This document shows, piece after piece, positions 1 through 11,825 of a stretch of DNA of 64,000 nt. The position numbers and the translations under genes are program-made. Source of the stretch: Pseudochelatococcus sp050946405 (GTDB lineage Bacteria; Pseudomonadota; Alphaproteobacteria; Rhizobiales; Beijerinckiaceae); the NCBI RefSeq assembly GCF_050946405.1, contig NZ_JBMNUS010000001.1:62001-126000 (forward strand), in the 5' to 3' direction. A model generated the notes under the pieces. It was given only the letters and a program-made list of their open reading frames with translations. It did no database searches and had not been told where the DNA came from. The first letter of the stretch is position 1. The number at the start of each line of letters is the position of its first letter.

Positions 1-2353
<2,353 letters not shown>

Positions 2354-2364
2354 GGGAGGCGGCA

Positions 2365-3792
<1,428 letters not shown>

Positions 3793-3854
3793 GCGCAGTC
3801 CGTTCAGACGGAATCGTCCGAACGATCGGAACTCGCCCGGAACGAGGGATCTGG

Positions 3855-3888
3855 AACGTGTCCTGTTTCATTCCGAACGGGACACGTT
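3855..3888. repeat. Inverted repeat downstream of gltD
   Basis: AACGTGTCC at 3855-3863 is repeated inverted as GGACACGTT at 3880-3888, and the arms pair further inward with mismatches (TGTTTC against GAACG). It sits 62 bases after the gltD stop. It could end gltBD transcription, although no T run follows, or be an intergenic palindromic repeat. Confidence 0.6.
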
Positions 3889-4107
3889 GCAAGCGGCCGG
3901 ACTTCCTGTCCGGGTGCGGCGATCCGCGCCCGGACAAACGGATACATATTATTTACTTGTCACAAGAAGTAAAAATACACATTCCGCAATTTCAAAGCGA
4001 TCATCATCGGATAAATTGGACTATACTTTCAATTAAAAAAGATAAAAATTATTTATAAACAGTTAAATTAAAGCTTATATCAAGAAAAAGCCGCTTGCCG
4101 CATACTG

Positions 4108-4136
4108 TTGCGCGCCGTCGCATATTGTCGTATTAT
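4108..4136 (+). promoter_or_regulatory. Putative sigma-70-type promoter of the sctI operon
   Basis: TTGCGC at 4108-4113 and TATTAT at 4131-4136 are separated by 17 bases, a good match in hexamers and spacing, 21 bases before the sctI start codon. It lies at the end of the AT-rich island. This is a prediction by eye; it would drive the sctI to sctU run. Confidence 0.45.
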
Positions 4137-4157
4137 ATTGAAGCATGGAGGTATGCT

Positions 4158-4619
4158 ATGTCTGATCCGGGATTGCTGATGAGTGGCCTTGGTGTCGTGC
4201 CGATCGTCCCCGTCGACGGCGGGACGCGCGATGCGGGTCAGGCAAGTGTGGATGCCTTCCGAAAAGCGCTGGATAACAACGGGGCGGGCCAGCCGCCGAA
4301 AGCCGATTCCGATCCGGCCGCCGTCTCCCCGACGGAAGCGGCGAGCGAGCAGGAGCGTGCGCGCAGAGCCCTGTCTCTCGATGCGCCCTCGCCATCCACC
4401 ACGGGCGATTCCATTCTGGGCGGGCTGCAAAAGATGCGTGGCATCTTCGACGTGCAGCAGGAGCGGATTTCCGCGCTGGCGAATGAAAAGGTCGTGGACG
4501 CCAATACGCTGCTCGGCATGCAGGTGGAAGTCGTCAAGTACACGATGCTGCTCGACATGTCGTCCAAGTTGACCGGCAAGACCACGCAGGCGGTCGATCA
4601 GTTGATGAAGGGTCAGTAA
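4158..4619 (+). CDS. sctI: T3SS inner rod protein SctI
   Basis: SctI (YscI/PrgJ family) forms the short inner rod that links the export gate to the needle. The 153-residue protein has a disordered first half and the family's amphipathic C-terminal helix, ending in LLDMSSKLTGKTTQAVDQLM, which matches the conserved KxxGKxTQxVxxLMxxQ ending of inner rods. The ATG at 4158 is chosen because GGAGG at 4147-4151 sits 6 bases upstream; an earlier in-frame start at 4095 has no ribosome site and overlaps the promoter. It opens the run sctI-J-K-L-N-O-P-Q-R-S-T-U. The first half is not recognisable by sequence. Confidence 0.85.
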   Translation: MSDPGLLMSGLGVVPIVPVDGGTRDAGQASVDAFRKALDNNGAGQPPKADSDPAAVSPTEAASEQERARRALSLDAPSPSTTGDSILGGLQKMRGIFDVQQERISALANEKVVDANTLLGMQVEVVKYTMLLDMSSKLTGKTTQAVDQLMKGQ

Positions 4620-4661
4620 GTGGGCGCCGCGCCGTCCATCGGATGCAGGCAGGCGGAATAC

Positions 4662-5483
4662 ATGCAGGGTGGGTGGCGTCGCATAGCGTTGTGGTTTGCG
4701 GTCGGCCTGTCGTTGTTGCTCGCCGGTTGCAGCAAAAGCGAACTTTACACGGGCCTTGCCGAGACCGAGGCGAACAAGATGCTTGCCGAACTGCTGACGA
4801 GCGGCATCGCCGCCGAAAAGGTCGCGGTCGGCAAGGAGGGCTTCGCGATCAGGGTCGGCAGTCAGGACGTGCTGAGATCGCTGGCGTTGCTCAGCAGCAA
4901 GGGGTTGCCTTCGGTTTCCCACGCCTCCATCAACGAGGTGTTCCAGAAATCCGGCATCATGTCCTCGCCCTTCGAGGAAAAGGTGCGCTACGTCAGCACG
5001 CTGGGCGACGAGGTTGCGCGCACGCTCAGCTTCATCGACGGCGTCGTGACGGCGCGCGTCCATATCGTTCAGCCCGATCCGCCGCAAATGGGCAAGCAGC
5101 CGACGCCCGCCTCCGCCGCCGTCTTCATCAAGCATCAGGCCGGCGTGGATCTGGATTTCTTCGTGCCGCAGATCAGGCGTCTGGTCAGCAGTTCCATCGA
5201 GGGGCTCGATTACGCGAGCGTCACCGTCATCCTGTCGGAGGCGGTGCCGATAAAGCCGGAGACGTCCACCCGTCTCGAGGCCACGGTCGAACTGTTGCCC
5301 GGCATCGCCGTGCGTGAAACCGACGCCGACCGTTTCCGGCTCATTTTCTACGCCCTGATCGGCGTCGTCATCCTTCTGGCGGCCGCCGTGGCGGCGGGGG
5401 CCTATCTTTATCTGCGCGGGAGAACCGGCAAGACGGCGGATGCCGTCGACGCGGCCCCCTCCTCCCCCCTTGAGCCGACATGA
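4662..5483 (+). CDS. sctJ: T3SS inner membrane ring lipoprotein SctJ
   Basis: SctJ (YscJ/PrgK/HrcJ) builds the periplasmic-face ring in the inner membrane together with SctD. The ATG at 4662 gives a clean 22-residue lipoprotein signal ending in LLLAGC (lipobox), after an AGGCGG ribosome site; a GTG at 4620, directly after the sctI stop, would add 14 residues and is the alternative. The mature part has the two ring-building domains, with the family stretch SPFEEKVRYVSTLGDEVART, then a C-terminal membrane helix (LIFYALIGVVILLAAAVAAG) and a short cytoplasmic tail. The stop overlaps the next start by four bases (ATGA). Confidence 0.95.
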   Translation: MQGGWRRIALWFAVGLSLLLAGCSKSELYTGLAETEANKMLAELLTSGIAAEKVAVGKEGFAIRVGSQDVLRSLALLSSKGLPSVSHASINEVFQKSGIMSSPFEEKVRYVSTLGDEVARTLSFIDGVVTARVHIVQPDPPQMGKQPTPASAAVFIKHQAGVDLDFFVPQIRRLVSSSIEGLDYASVTVILSEAVPIKPETSTRLEATVELLPGIAVRETDADRFRLIFYALIGVVILLAAAVAAGAYLYLRGRTGKTADAVDAAPSSPLEPT

Positions 5484-6358
5484 CCCGGCAAGGCGGCCTG
5501 GCGGGCGCGGACGAGGGCGCGCGGCGCATCGTCTCCTCTCCGCCGCTCACGCGGCAAGGGATGCCGGATGCGCCGGAAACGCACGCGGCCGGCGCGCCGG
5601 CGCATGAGGGAAGCGCCGGCGGGGAAAGCGGCAACCGGCCGGCGGTGAAGCTTTCGGTCGCGGTTCAGCTTGCCGCCGCGATCGCCCGCCCGCTCGGCGC
5701 CGCCGTCAACACACCCGCCGACACGGCGCCCCTCGCCGCGGCCGATATTCTCGCGATCGCCCGCCACCCCGATTTCGCGGCCCCCCTCAACCGGGCGATC
5801 GCGCGGATGTCGGCGCTGGAGACCATCGATATCGACGCCATGCAGTTGCGCCGGCTCGGGCGCAGCGCCGCCAGCAATCTGGCGCTGATGCTCGCGACGG
5901 GCGACGCCGCGATCATCGGGCAGGCATCGCTGCTCATCGGCGCCATGATATTGCACCGGCATTTCCTCTCGCAGCCGCTGAAAAGCGGGCGGGAGGCGCT
6001 GCGCGGCATTCTGGGCGACGACATCTACCAGATGGCGACGCGCGAGGCGCCTGTGCTCCATGCATCCCTCGCCGGACTCGACGGCGGCTCGTTCGCTCTC
6101 GATGCGGGCGTGGCGGGGAGCGAGGAGGAGGCCCGGGACATCGGCCGACGCATCGCGGCCACGGGCGGCATGGCGCTGCGCCTGCTGGTGGACCGGACGG
6201 AGCCGTTCCTCGTGCCGCTGTTCGCCATCCGCAATCCCGTCCCGCCCGACGACGGCCACGAAACCCGCCTCGCGCTGCCGCTCACCGATCAGCATGCCGC
6301 CCATATCGTCAAACTGCTTCACCGGAGATTTCCGCCGTGGTCGCGTATCGTGAGCTGA
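5480..6358 (+). CDS. sctK: T3SS sorting-platform accessory protein, SctK-like
   Basis: A 292-residue soluble protein lying between sctJ and sctL, exactly where sctK stands in Ysc-type loci. SctK is the cytoplasmic adaptor that joins the sorting-platform pods (SctQ-SctL) to the inner-membrane ring. Sequence support is modest, as this family is very divergent: the middle region (about residues 110-165) has the helical stretch with GRSAASNLALMLATGDAA and LIGAMILHRHF that resembles SctK proteins. The first 55 residues are disordered and rich in Gly/Ala/Pro. It overlaps sctJ by 4 bases and sctL by 22 bases. The call is by position plus weak similarity. Confidence 0.6.
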   Translation: MTRQGGLAGADEGARRIVSSPPLTRQGMPDAPETHAAGAPAHEGSAGGESGNRPAVKLSVAVQLAAAIARPLGAAVNTPADTAPLAAADILAIARHPDFAAPLNRAIARMSALETIDIDAMQLRRLGRSAASNLALMLATGDAAIIGQASLLIGAMILHRHFLSQPLKSGREALRGILGDDIYQMATREAPVLHASLAGLDGGSFALDAGVAGSEEEARDIGRRIAATGGMALRLLVDRTEPFLVPLFAIRNPVPPDDGHETRLALPLTDQHAAHIVKLLHRRFPPWSRIVS

Positions 6359-7029
6359 GCGAGCACTATCGGCTGGAGGATCTCGGATTCCGCGTTCCCG
6401 AGGGCCTGCATGTCGTGCCGCCGGAGGCATTCGCGCCCGTCGGCGAGGCCGACCGCCTGCTCGCGGAAGCGCGGGAGCGGGCGGCGGCGATCGTGAGGGA
6501 CGCGGAAGCCGTGCGCGAGGCGGAGCGCCGCAAGGGCTTTCAGGAAGGGCTGTCGCGCGGGCAGTTGCAGGCGGCGGAGCAGATGCTGCGTCAGGATGCG
6601 GACCTCGACGCCCGGCTGCGCGGGCTTGAGCGCGACATCGTGAACCTCGTCGCGGCGTGCGTGCGCAAGCTCATCGACGGTTTCGACGTCGACGCCCGCG
6701 CGATGGCGGCGGTACGGGGCGGGCTGAAGCAGATGCGCCGGGAAAGGAAGGCGGAACTGCGCGTCTCTCCTGAACAGGCGGCTTTCTTTCAGGCGAGCGT
6801 CAGCGCCATTGTGGCCGATTTCCCGAGTTTCGAGCTGATCGAGATTGTGGAGGACCCGGCGCTGTCGCCGCCGCAGGTGGTGATCGAGACGGCCATCGGC
6901 CGTGTCGAGGGCGATCTCGGCGCGCGCGTCGCGGAGTTCGAGGGCATCCTGCGCGAGCTGGCCGCCGGTGCGTTTTCTGCGGCGGAAGGCGACGGCGAGC
7001 GGGCGGGAGGCGGCGACGATGACCGCTAA
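6337..7029 (+). CDS. sctL: T3SS ATPase stator/regulator SctL
   Basis: SctL (YscL/HrpE, relative of flagellar FliH) links the ATPase SctN to the pods of the sorting platform. The 230-residue protein has the expected charged coiled-coil N-terminal half (LLAEARERAAAIVRDAEA, then AERRKGFQEGLSRGQLQAAEQ) and the C-terminal domain seen in FliH/V-ATPase E-type subunits, with PQVVIETAIGRVEGDLGARV. A GTG start at 6337 is preceded by GGAG at 9 bases spacing, inside the end of sctK. The gene end overlaps sctN by 11 bases. Confidence 0.9.
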   Translation: MVAYRELSEHYRLEDLGFRVPEGLHVVPPEAFAPVGEADRLLAEARERAAAIVRDAEAVREAERRKGFQEGLSRGQLQAAEQMLRQDADLDARLRGLERDIVNLVAACVRKLIDGFDVDARAMAAVRGGLKQMRRERKAELRVSPEQAAFFQASVSAIVADFPSFELIEIVEDPALSPPQVVIETAIGRVEGDLGARVAEFEGILRELAAGAFSAAEGDGERAGGGDDDR

Positions 7030-8419
7030 CCCCCATGCGCCGGGCCGCGCCGCGCCGGATCTGGCGAGCCTTTTCGCGCAGCGGGAAAAGCGGCTCGCCG
7101 GCTGGCCCGAGAGCTTCGTCGCGCGGCTCGCGGGCGGTGCGGGCGCGTTCGCGCCCTATACGGCGACGGGCAAGGTGCGCAAGGTGGTGGGCACGATCAT
7201 CCACGCCTCGGTGCCCGAGATCCAGGTCGGCGAGATCGTGGAGCTGTTCACCCGCTCCAACGGCATGCGGCTGCTGGCGGAATGCGTCGGCTTCCTGAAC
7301 GACGAGGCGCTGCTGTCGCCGATCGGGGAAACGCAGGGCGTTTCGCCGCGGACCGAGGTGCGCCGCACCGGGCGCGTGCAATCCGTGCCCGTCGGCGCCG
7401 GCCTGATGGGCCGCGTGCTCGACGGCCTGGGCCGCTTCATCGACGGCAAGGACATTCCGTTCACGCCCGACACATATTATCCGATCTATCAGGACCCGCC
7501 CGATCCCATGCGGCGGCGCATCATCGACACGCCGCTCTCGCTCGGCCTGCGCGTGCTCGACGGGCTGCTGACCTGCGGCGAGGGCCAGCGCATGGGCGTG
7601 TTCGCGGCGGCGGGCGGCGGCAAATCCACGCTGCTGTCGATGCTGGTAAAGGGCGCGGATGTCGACGTGACGGTGCTGGCGCTGATCGGCGAGCGCGGGC
7701 GCGAGGTGCGCGAGTTCATCGAGCACGATCTGGGACCGGAGGGCCTCGCGAAATCCGTTCTCGTGTGCGCGACGTCCGACCGCAGCTCGATGGAGCGCGC
7801 CAAGGCCGCCTTCGCGGCGACGGCGATCGCCGAATATTTTCGCGATCAGGGCAAGCGCGTGCTGTTCCTGATGGATTCGGTGACGCGTTTCGCCCGCGCC
7901 CAGCGCGAGATCGGCCTCGCCGCCGGCGAGCCGCCCACCCGGCGCGGCTTCCCGCCCTCCGTCTTCGCCATGCTGCCGCGGCTGATGGAGCGCGTCGGCA
8001 TGAACGAGACGGGCTCGATCACGGCGCTTTACACGGTGCTCGTCGAGGGCGACGACATGAACGAGCCGGTCGCGGACGAGACGCGTTCGATCCTCGACGG
8101 CCACATCATTCTCTCGCGCAAGCTGGGGGCCGCCAATCATTACCCCGCCGTCGACGTGCTCGCCTCGAAAAGCCGCGTGATGAACGCGGTGACGACGCCC
8201 GAGCACCGCAAGATGGCGGGGCAGATCAACCGCTGGCTCGCCACCTACGCCGATGTCGAGCTGCTGATCAGGGTCGGCGAATACAAGCCCGGCAACGACG
8301 CGGAAACCGATGTCGCGGTCTCGAAGAACAAGGCCGTCAACGCCTTCCTGCGCCAGCGCACCGACGAGTTCGAGACCTTCGAGGGCACGCTGGGCAAGCT
8401 CGCGGAGCTTTGCCGATGA
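7019..8419 (+). CDS. sctN: T3SS ATPase SctN
   Basis: Hexameric ATPase (YscN/InvC/HrcN, F1-beta and FliI relative) that strips chaperones and unfolds substrates at the base of the export apparatus. The 466-residue protein carries the Walker A motif AAGGGKST with the lysine near residue 202, the family signature LIGERGREV, Walker B in VLFLMDSVTRFARAQREIGL and the PPSVFAMLPRLMER region. The ATG at 7019 is chosen because it gives the usual ATPase N terminus; the frame stays open further upstream but that part lies inside sctL. The end overlaps sctO by ATGA. Confidence 0.98.
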   Translation: MTANPHAPGRAAPDLASLFAQREKRLAGWPESFVARLAGGAGAFAPYTATGKVRKVVGTIIHASVPEIQVGEIVELFTRSNGMRLLAECVGFLNDEALLSPIGETQGVSPRTEVRRTGRVQSVPVGAGLMGRVLDGLGRFIDGKDIPFTPDTYYPIYQDPPDPMRRRIIDTPLSLGLRVLDGLLTCGEGQRMGVFAAAGGGKSTLLSMLVKGADVDVTVLALIGERGREVREFIEHDLGPEGLAKSVLVCATSDRSSMERAKAAFAATAIAEYFRDQGKRVLFLMDSVTRFARAQREIGLAAGEPPTRRGFPPSVFAMLPRLMERVGMNETGSITALYTVLVEGDDMNEPVADETRSILDGHIILSRKLGAANHYPAVDVLASKSRVMNAVTTPEHRKMAGQINRWLATYADVELLIRVGEYKPGNDAETDVAVSKNKAVNAFLRQRTDEFETFEGTLGKLAELCR

Positions 8420-8895
8420 TCGGGCAGATGAAGGCGCTGTTGCGGATCAAGGAGCTCAAGCAGGAGCAGGCGCTGAAAGCCATGCGCGCCGCGAAGGCCG
8501 AGCTCGAACGGGCGCGCGAGGCGACACAGCGCGCCTTCGAGGCCGCCGAGGCCTTCCGGGTGACGATTCCGGCGCGCGAGCAGGCCGCCTATGACAAGGT
8601 GTTGCGGCGCATCGTCAATCTCGACGGGCTGGATGACGTGCGGGCGGAAATCGTCGGCATCGAGAAGGAGCACACGGCGCTGCGCGACGAGTGGGACCGC
8701 GCGCGCCAGATCGAGGCGCGGCGCCAGGAAGAACGCGACGCGGCCGGCGCGGCCTACCGCGCGGCGGTCAGGAACCGCGACAAGTACATCACCATCACGG
8801 AGACGATGCAGACCGAGGCCGAGGAAGAGGCGGCGCTGCGCGAGGAGACCGAGATCGAAGACCTCTTCGCCCGGCCCGCACGGAGGATCGCATGA
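8416..8895 (+). CDS. sctO: T3SS central stalk protein SctO
   Basis: A 159-residue, highly charged, almost entirely alpha-helical protein directly after the ATPase gene, as expected for SctO (YscO, relative of flagellar FliJ). SctO is an antiparallel coiled coil that sits in the ATPase pore and contacts SctV. The sequence shows two long helices (about 1-75 and 80-140) rich in Glu, Arg and Ala. Start and stop overlap sctN and sctP by ATGA, implying coupled translation. Confidence 0.85.
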   Translation: MIGQMKALLRIKELKQEQALKAMRAAKAELERAREATQRAFEAAEAFRVTIPAREQAAYDKVLRRIVNLDGLDDVRAEIVGIEKEHTALRDEWDRARQIEARRQEERDAAGAAYRAAVRNRDKYITITETMQTEAEEEAALREETEIEDLFARPARRIA

Positions 8896-9686
8896 GCACC
8901 ATCGGACCTTATCATCCCCTTCCCTCCGATGCGGGCTTCGGCAAGGACGACCGGCCGCAGCGCGACGGGGAGCGGCGCGACACGGCCGGCGGACGGGACG
9001 CCTTCCCCGGCTTCCATGGCCAGCAGATGCCGGACGGGCAGACGGGCGGCGCGCCGGGCGGCGACAGGAACCCGGACGACCGGCGCAACAACCTCTCGGC
9101 CCGCGCCGGCGATTTCCTGAACCGTCTGGAGGAAACTATCAAACGGCAGGACGACGACGCCTTTCCCGCCCCCGCGGCGAGCCCGCCCGACGCCGACGAG
9201 GCGCAGGCCCCGGTGGAAGACCGGCTGGAGGATCTGCAATTGCTCGCTCTCGGGGCACACGCTCTCTCGACGCTGCCGCTGCTCACCGACATCCGGCAGG
9301 CAGGACCGCCGGAGCGGGAGTCGCCCGCCGCCTCCCGGTTGCAGGAAGTGTTCGACACCATCGCCACGCGCATCGAGCAGACGCTTCGCGCCGAACTCGG
9401 CGTCGCACCGGGCGGCGTGCGAAGCATCAGCATCGATCTGGGCGAACTGGCCGCCGGCCTCGGCACCGTGAAGCTGCTCATGTCCGCCAACGGACTCGAC
9501 GTCGTGCTCTCCGGCCAGGCCACGAAATTCGCGGAGGAGATGACCCACGCCACACAGGCGCTGGCGGATCGGCTTTCGCGGCGTTTCGGCAACCGCACGG
9601 TGCGCGTGCTCGCCAGGACGGCGGGTGCGGAGGGCGAGGGTGGCGGCGCGACCGGCGGCGCCGTGCGCATGGATCGCTCATCGTGA
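8892..9686 (+). CDS. sctP: T3SS needle-length/substrate-switch protein SctP
   Basis: A 264-residue protein in the sctP position. The first 150 residues are disordered and low complexity. The C-terminal part (about 165-245) contains GGVRSISIDLGELAAGLGTV and a following segment typical of the FliK/YscP/HpaP substrate-specificity-switch domain, which signals needle completion to SctU. It is short compared with YscP-type molecular rulers (about 500 residues), so the ruler part may be small. Coupled to sctO (ATGA) and to sctQ (GTGA). Confidence 0.75.
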   Translation: MSTIGPYHPLPSDAGFGKDDRPQRDGERRDTAGGRDAFPGFHGQQMPDGQTGGAPGGDRNPDDRRNNLSARAGDFLNRLEETIKRQDDDAFPAPAASPPDADEAQAPVEDRLEDLQLLALGAHALSTLPLLTDIRQAGPPERESPAASRLQEVFDTIATRIEQTLRAELGVAPGGVRSISIDLGELAAGLGTVKLLMSANGLDVVLSGQATKFAEEMTHATQALADRLSRRFGNRTVRVLARTAGAEGEGGGATGGAVRMDRSS

Positions 9687-10786
9687 CGGCCCCGTTGTGG
9701 CAGCCGCCGGAGATGCCCGGCATCGGGCGCTCCGAAGCCCTGTGGAACGCGATCCTCAGCCATGCCGGAGCGCCGCTGCCGCTCGCCGGCGGCGCGCATC
9801 TCGTCTTCACGCCCGCGGCGGCGCCCGACGCGCAATCACCGTGCACGACGCTTCGCTTCGGCGGCGGCGGCAGCGCCCATGTCGTCTGGCGCGCGTTTCC
9901 GTTCGCCGGGCTGTTCGGCGCCCCGCTCGCCATCGCCGATTTCCCGGTGCTGCCGCCGGCGCTGCGCGAGGCGCTGATCGAGGGCATGGTCGATTTCGTC
10001 CATCGCGCCCTGCCGGCGGGGATCATGGACGATGCCGTCGTCGCGGGATCGGGAACGGTGCGGGAGCCGCCCGGCGGCGATGTCGTCTGGTTCGACCTGC
10101 AATTCTCGGGGCTCGCGCCGGACCCGGTGGCGCTCACGCTCGGATGCGCGCGGGCGCGGCTGCTCGCCCTGGCGGCGGGGCACGTCATCCCGGCGGTGGT
10201 GCAGGCGCAGGCGAGCGCCGCCATCACGGTTCCGGCCGCGTTCACGCTCGGCGCAAGCGAACTGCCGATGCGGGAACTGGCCCGCCTGAGAACGGGAACC
10301 GTGATCCTGCTGCCGGCGACGCCGCCCGACAGGCTGCTGCTGCGCATCGAAAAGACCTTGTGGGAATTTCGTTCCGCCGGGGAGGAATGGGTCCTCGCGG
10401 GACGCAGGGAGCGGCCGCCGGAAAGGGCGCGCCGCCGGTTGAGGGAGACCGTGATGACGGAAGAGACCGCGCCGGCCGATCGGGCCGCGGACGACGGCGA
10501 CGGGGGGCGCGGCGACGGCGGCGCGGCGGACGCGCTCGTCGCCGAGGGCGTGCGGCTGTCCGACCTTGCGATCGCCATCGATTTCGACATCGGCGAACGG
10601 GATTTCACCCTCGCGGAGATCGAGACGTGGCAGCCGGGCGCGGTGGTGGCGCTCGACCCGCCCGCGCTCGCGGGCCGTGTCGGCGTGACGCTGCGGGCCA
10701 ACGGGCGCGCCGTGGCGACGGGCGACCTCATATCCATCGACGACCGACTGGCCGTGAGATTGTCGACGGTTCTGCTGCGGCCCTGA
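9683..10786 (+). CDS. sctQ: T3SS sorting platform protein SctQ
   Basis: SctQ (YscQ/SpaO/HrcQ) forms the pods of the cytoplasmic sorting platform. The 367-residue frame starts at a GTG overlapping the sctP stop. The last 85 residues form a SpoA domain (LAIAIDFDIGERDFTLAEIE ... LISIDDRLAVRLSTVLL), the family hallmark; the N-terminal 230 residues are divergent. A strong ribosome site and ATG inside the gene at 10441-10456 probably also produce a 110-residue C-terminal form, as known for several SctQ genes. It closes the L-N-O-P-Q block; sctR follows after 46 bases. Confidence 0.9.
   Translation: MTAPLWQPPEMPGIGRSEALWNAILSHAGAPLPLAGGAHLVFTPAAAPDAQSPCTTLRFGGGGSAHVVWRAFPFAGLFGAPLAIADFPVLPPALREALIEGMVDFVHRALPAGIMDDAVVAGSGTVREPPGGDVVWFDLQFSGLAPDPVALTLGCARARLLALAAGHVIPAVVQAQASAAITVPAAFTLGASELPMRELARLRTGTVILLPATPPDRLLLRIEKTLWEFRSAGEEWVLAGRRERPPERARRRLRETVMTEETAPADRAADDGDGGRGDGGAADALVAEGVRLSDLAIAIDFDIGERDFTLAEIETWQPGAVVALDPPALAGRVGVTLRANGRAVATGDLISIDDRLAVRLSTVLLRP
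10441..10456 (+). promoter_or_regulatory. Internal ribosome site and start codon in sctQ
   Basis: GAGGGAG at 10441-10447 stands 6 bases before an in-frame ATG at 10454-10456; an in-frame GTG precedes it directly. Initiation here would yield a 110-residue product made of an acidic Ala/Asp/Gly-rich leader plus the SpoA domain. Internal starts that give a short SctQ-C needed for the pod complex are established in Yersinia, Salmonella and others. Confidence 0.65.
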
Positions 10787-10832
10787 ACGCCCGCGAGGAC
10801 GGCGCGGGGCGAGCGCCGGACAGGAGTTTGAC

Positions 10833-11480
10833 ATGATCGATCCGTTGAATCTCATCCTCGTGCTGCTGGCGGCGGCGCTGGTGCCGTTCATGGCCGTCGT
10901 CGCGACGTCGTTCGTGAAGATTTCCGTCGTCTTCCAGCTCGTGCGCAACGCCATCGGCGTGCAGCAGATTCCGCCCAACATGGCGCTCAACGCGCTGGCG
11001 ATCATTCTTTCCGGCTACATCATGTTTCCCGTCGTCGTGGAAACCTACGAGATCCTGCAAACCGGCAACCACACGCTGCGCACGGCGGAGGGCATCCAGG
11101 CGGCATTCGAGGCCGGCAAGGGGCCGCTCGTGCGGTTTCTCGACACCCATGCCGACGAACGGGAGAAGGCGTTCTTTCTGGAGGCGGCCCACAGCCTGTG
11201 GCCGGAAAACCTCGCCAACCAGCTCAGCGTGGACAGCATCGCCGTCGTGCTGCCGGCCTTCACCGTGAGCCAGTTGCGCGAGGCGTTCGAAATCGGCTTC
11301 CTCCTCTACCTGCCGTTCATCGCCATCGATCTCATCGTGTCCAACATCCTGCTCGCGATGGGCATGATGATGGTCAGCCCGCTGACGATCTCGCTGCCGT
11401 TCAAGCTGTTTCTGTTCGTCATGATCGACGGATGGTCGCGGCTCATCCTCGGCCTCGTGAAAACCTACGTGCCGTCCTGA
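10833..11480 (+). CDS. sctR: T3SS export gate protein SctR
   Basis: SctR (YscR/FliP family) forms the pentameric core of the R5S4T1 export gate. The 215-residue protein matches the family in length and has the conserved start LVPFMAVVATSFVKISVVFQ, the NALAIILSGYIMFP segment and the C-terminal pair of membrane helices with GMMMVSPLTISLPFKLFLFV. An AGGAG site precedes the ATG. Sits with sctS, sctT and sctU in the standard order. Confidence 0.98.
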   Translation: MIDPLNLILVLLAAALVPFMAVVATSFVKISVVFQLVRNAIGVQQIPPNMALNALAIILSGYIMFPVVVETYEILQTGNHTLRTAEGIQAAFEAGKGPLVRFLDTHADEREKAFFLEAAHSLWPENLANQLSVDSIAVVLPAFTVSQLREAFEIGFLLYLPFIAIDLIVSNILLAMGMMMVSPLTISLPFKLFLFVMIDGWSRLILGLVKTYVPS

Positions 11481-11558
11481 CGCATCCCCACGGGAGCGCC
11501 GTGGATCGATTTGAACGCGAGCCGCCCCGGAGCGCGAAACGCATGAGGAGACGAAACC

Positions 11559-11825
11559 ATGCCGCCTGAAGTCGCCCTGCGCCAGATTACGGAATCCATG
11601 ATGCTCGTCATGCTGCTGTCGATGCCGCCGATCGTGGTGGCGTCGCTGGTCGGCATCCTGATCAGCCTCTTGCAGGCGCTGACGCAGGTTCAGGAGCAGA
11701 CGCTGTCCTTCGCCATCAAGCTGATCGCGGTCGCGGTGACGATCGCATCGATGGCGGGCTTTCTCGGCAGCGAAATCCTGAACTACACGTTACGGCTGTA
11801 CAATGATTTTCCGAGCATGACATGA
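11559..11825 (+). CDS. sctS: T3SS export gate protein SctS
   Basis: SctS (YscS/FliQ family), four copies of which wrap the SctR-SctT cone. The 88-residue protein is two membrane helices joined by the conserved loop GILISLLQALTQVQEQTL. AGGAG precedes the ATG by a few bases. It overlaps sctT by ATGA. The 78 bases between sctR and sctS hold no other gene. Confidence 0.97.
   Translation: MPPEVALRQITESMMLVMLLSMPPIVVASLVGILISLLQALTQVQEQTLSFAIKLIAVAVTIASMAGFLGSEILNYTLRLYNDFPSMT

Larger units (their letters stand above)
3793..4157. other. Intergenic region between gltD and the T3SS locus
   Basis: A 365-base non-coding stretch. The first half has the GC content of the surroundings and carries an inverted repeat; from about 3940 to 4080 the composition drops to strongly AT-rich, with A and T runs, before the sctI promoter. 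I see no convincing gene in it. The compositional break marks the left edge of the secretion locus and may bind an AT-preferring silencer. Confidence 0.7.
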
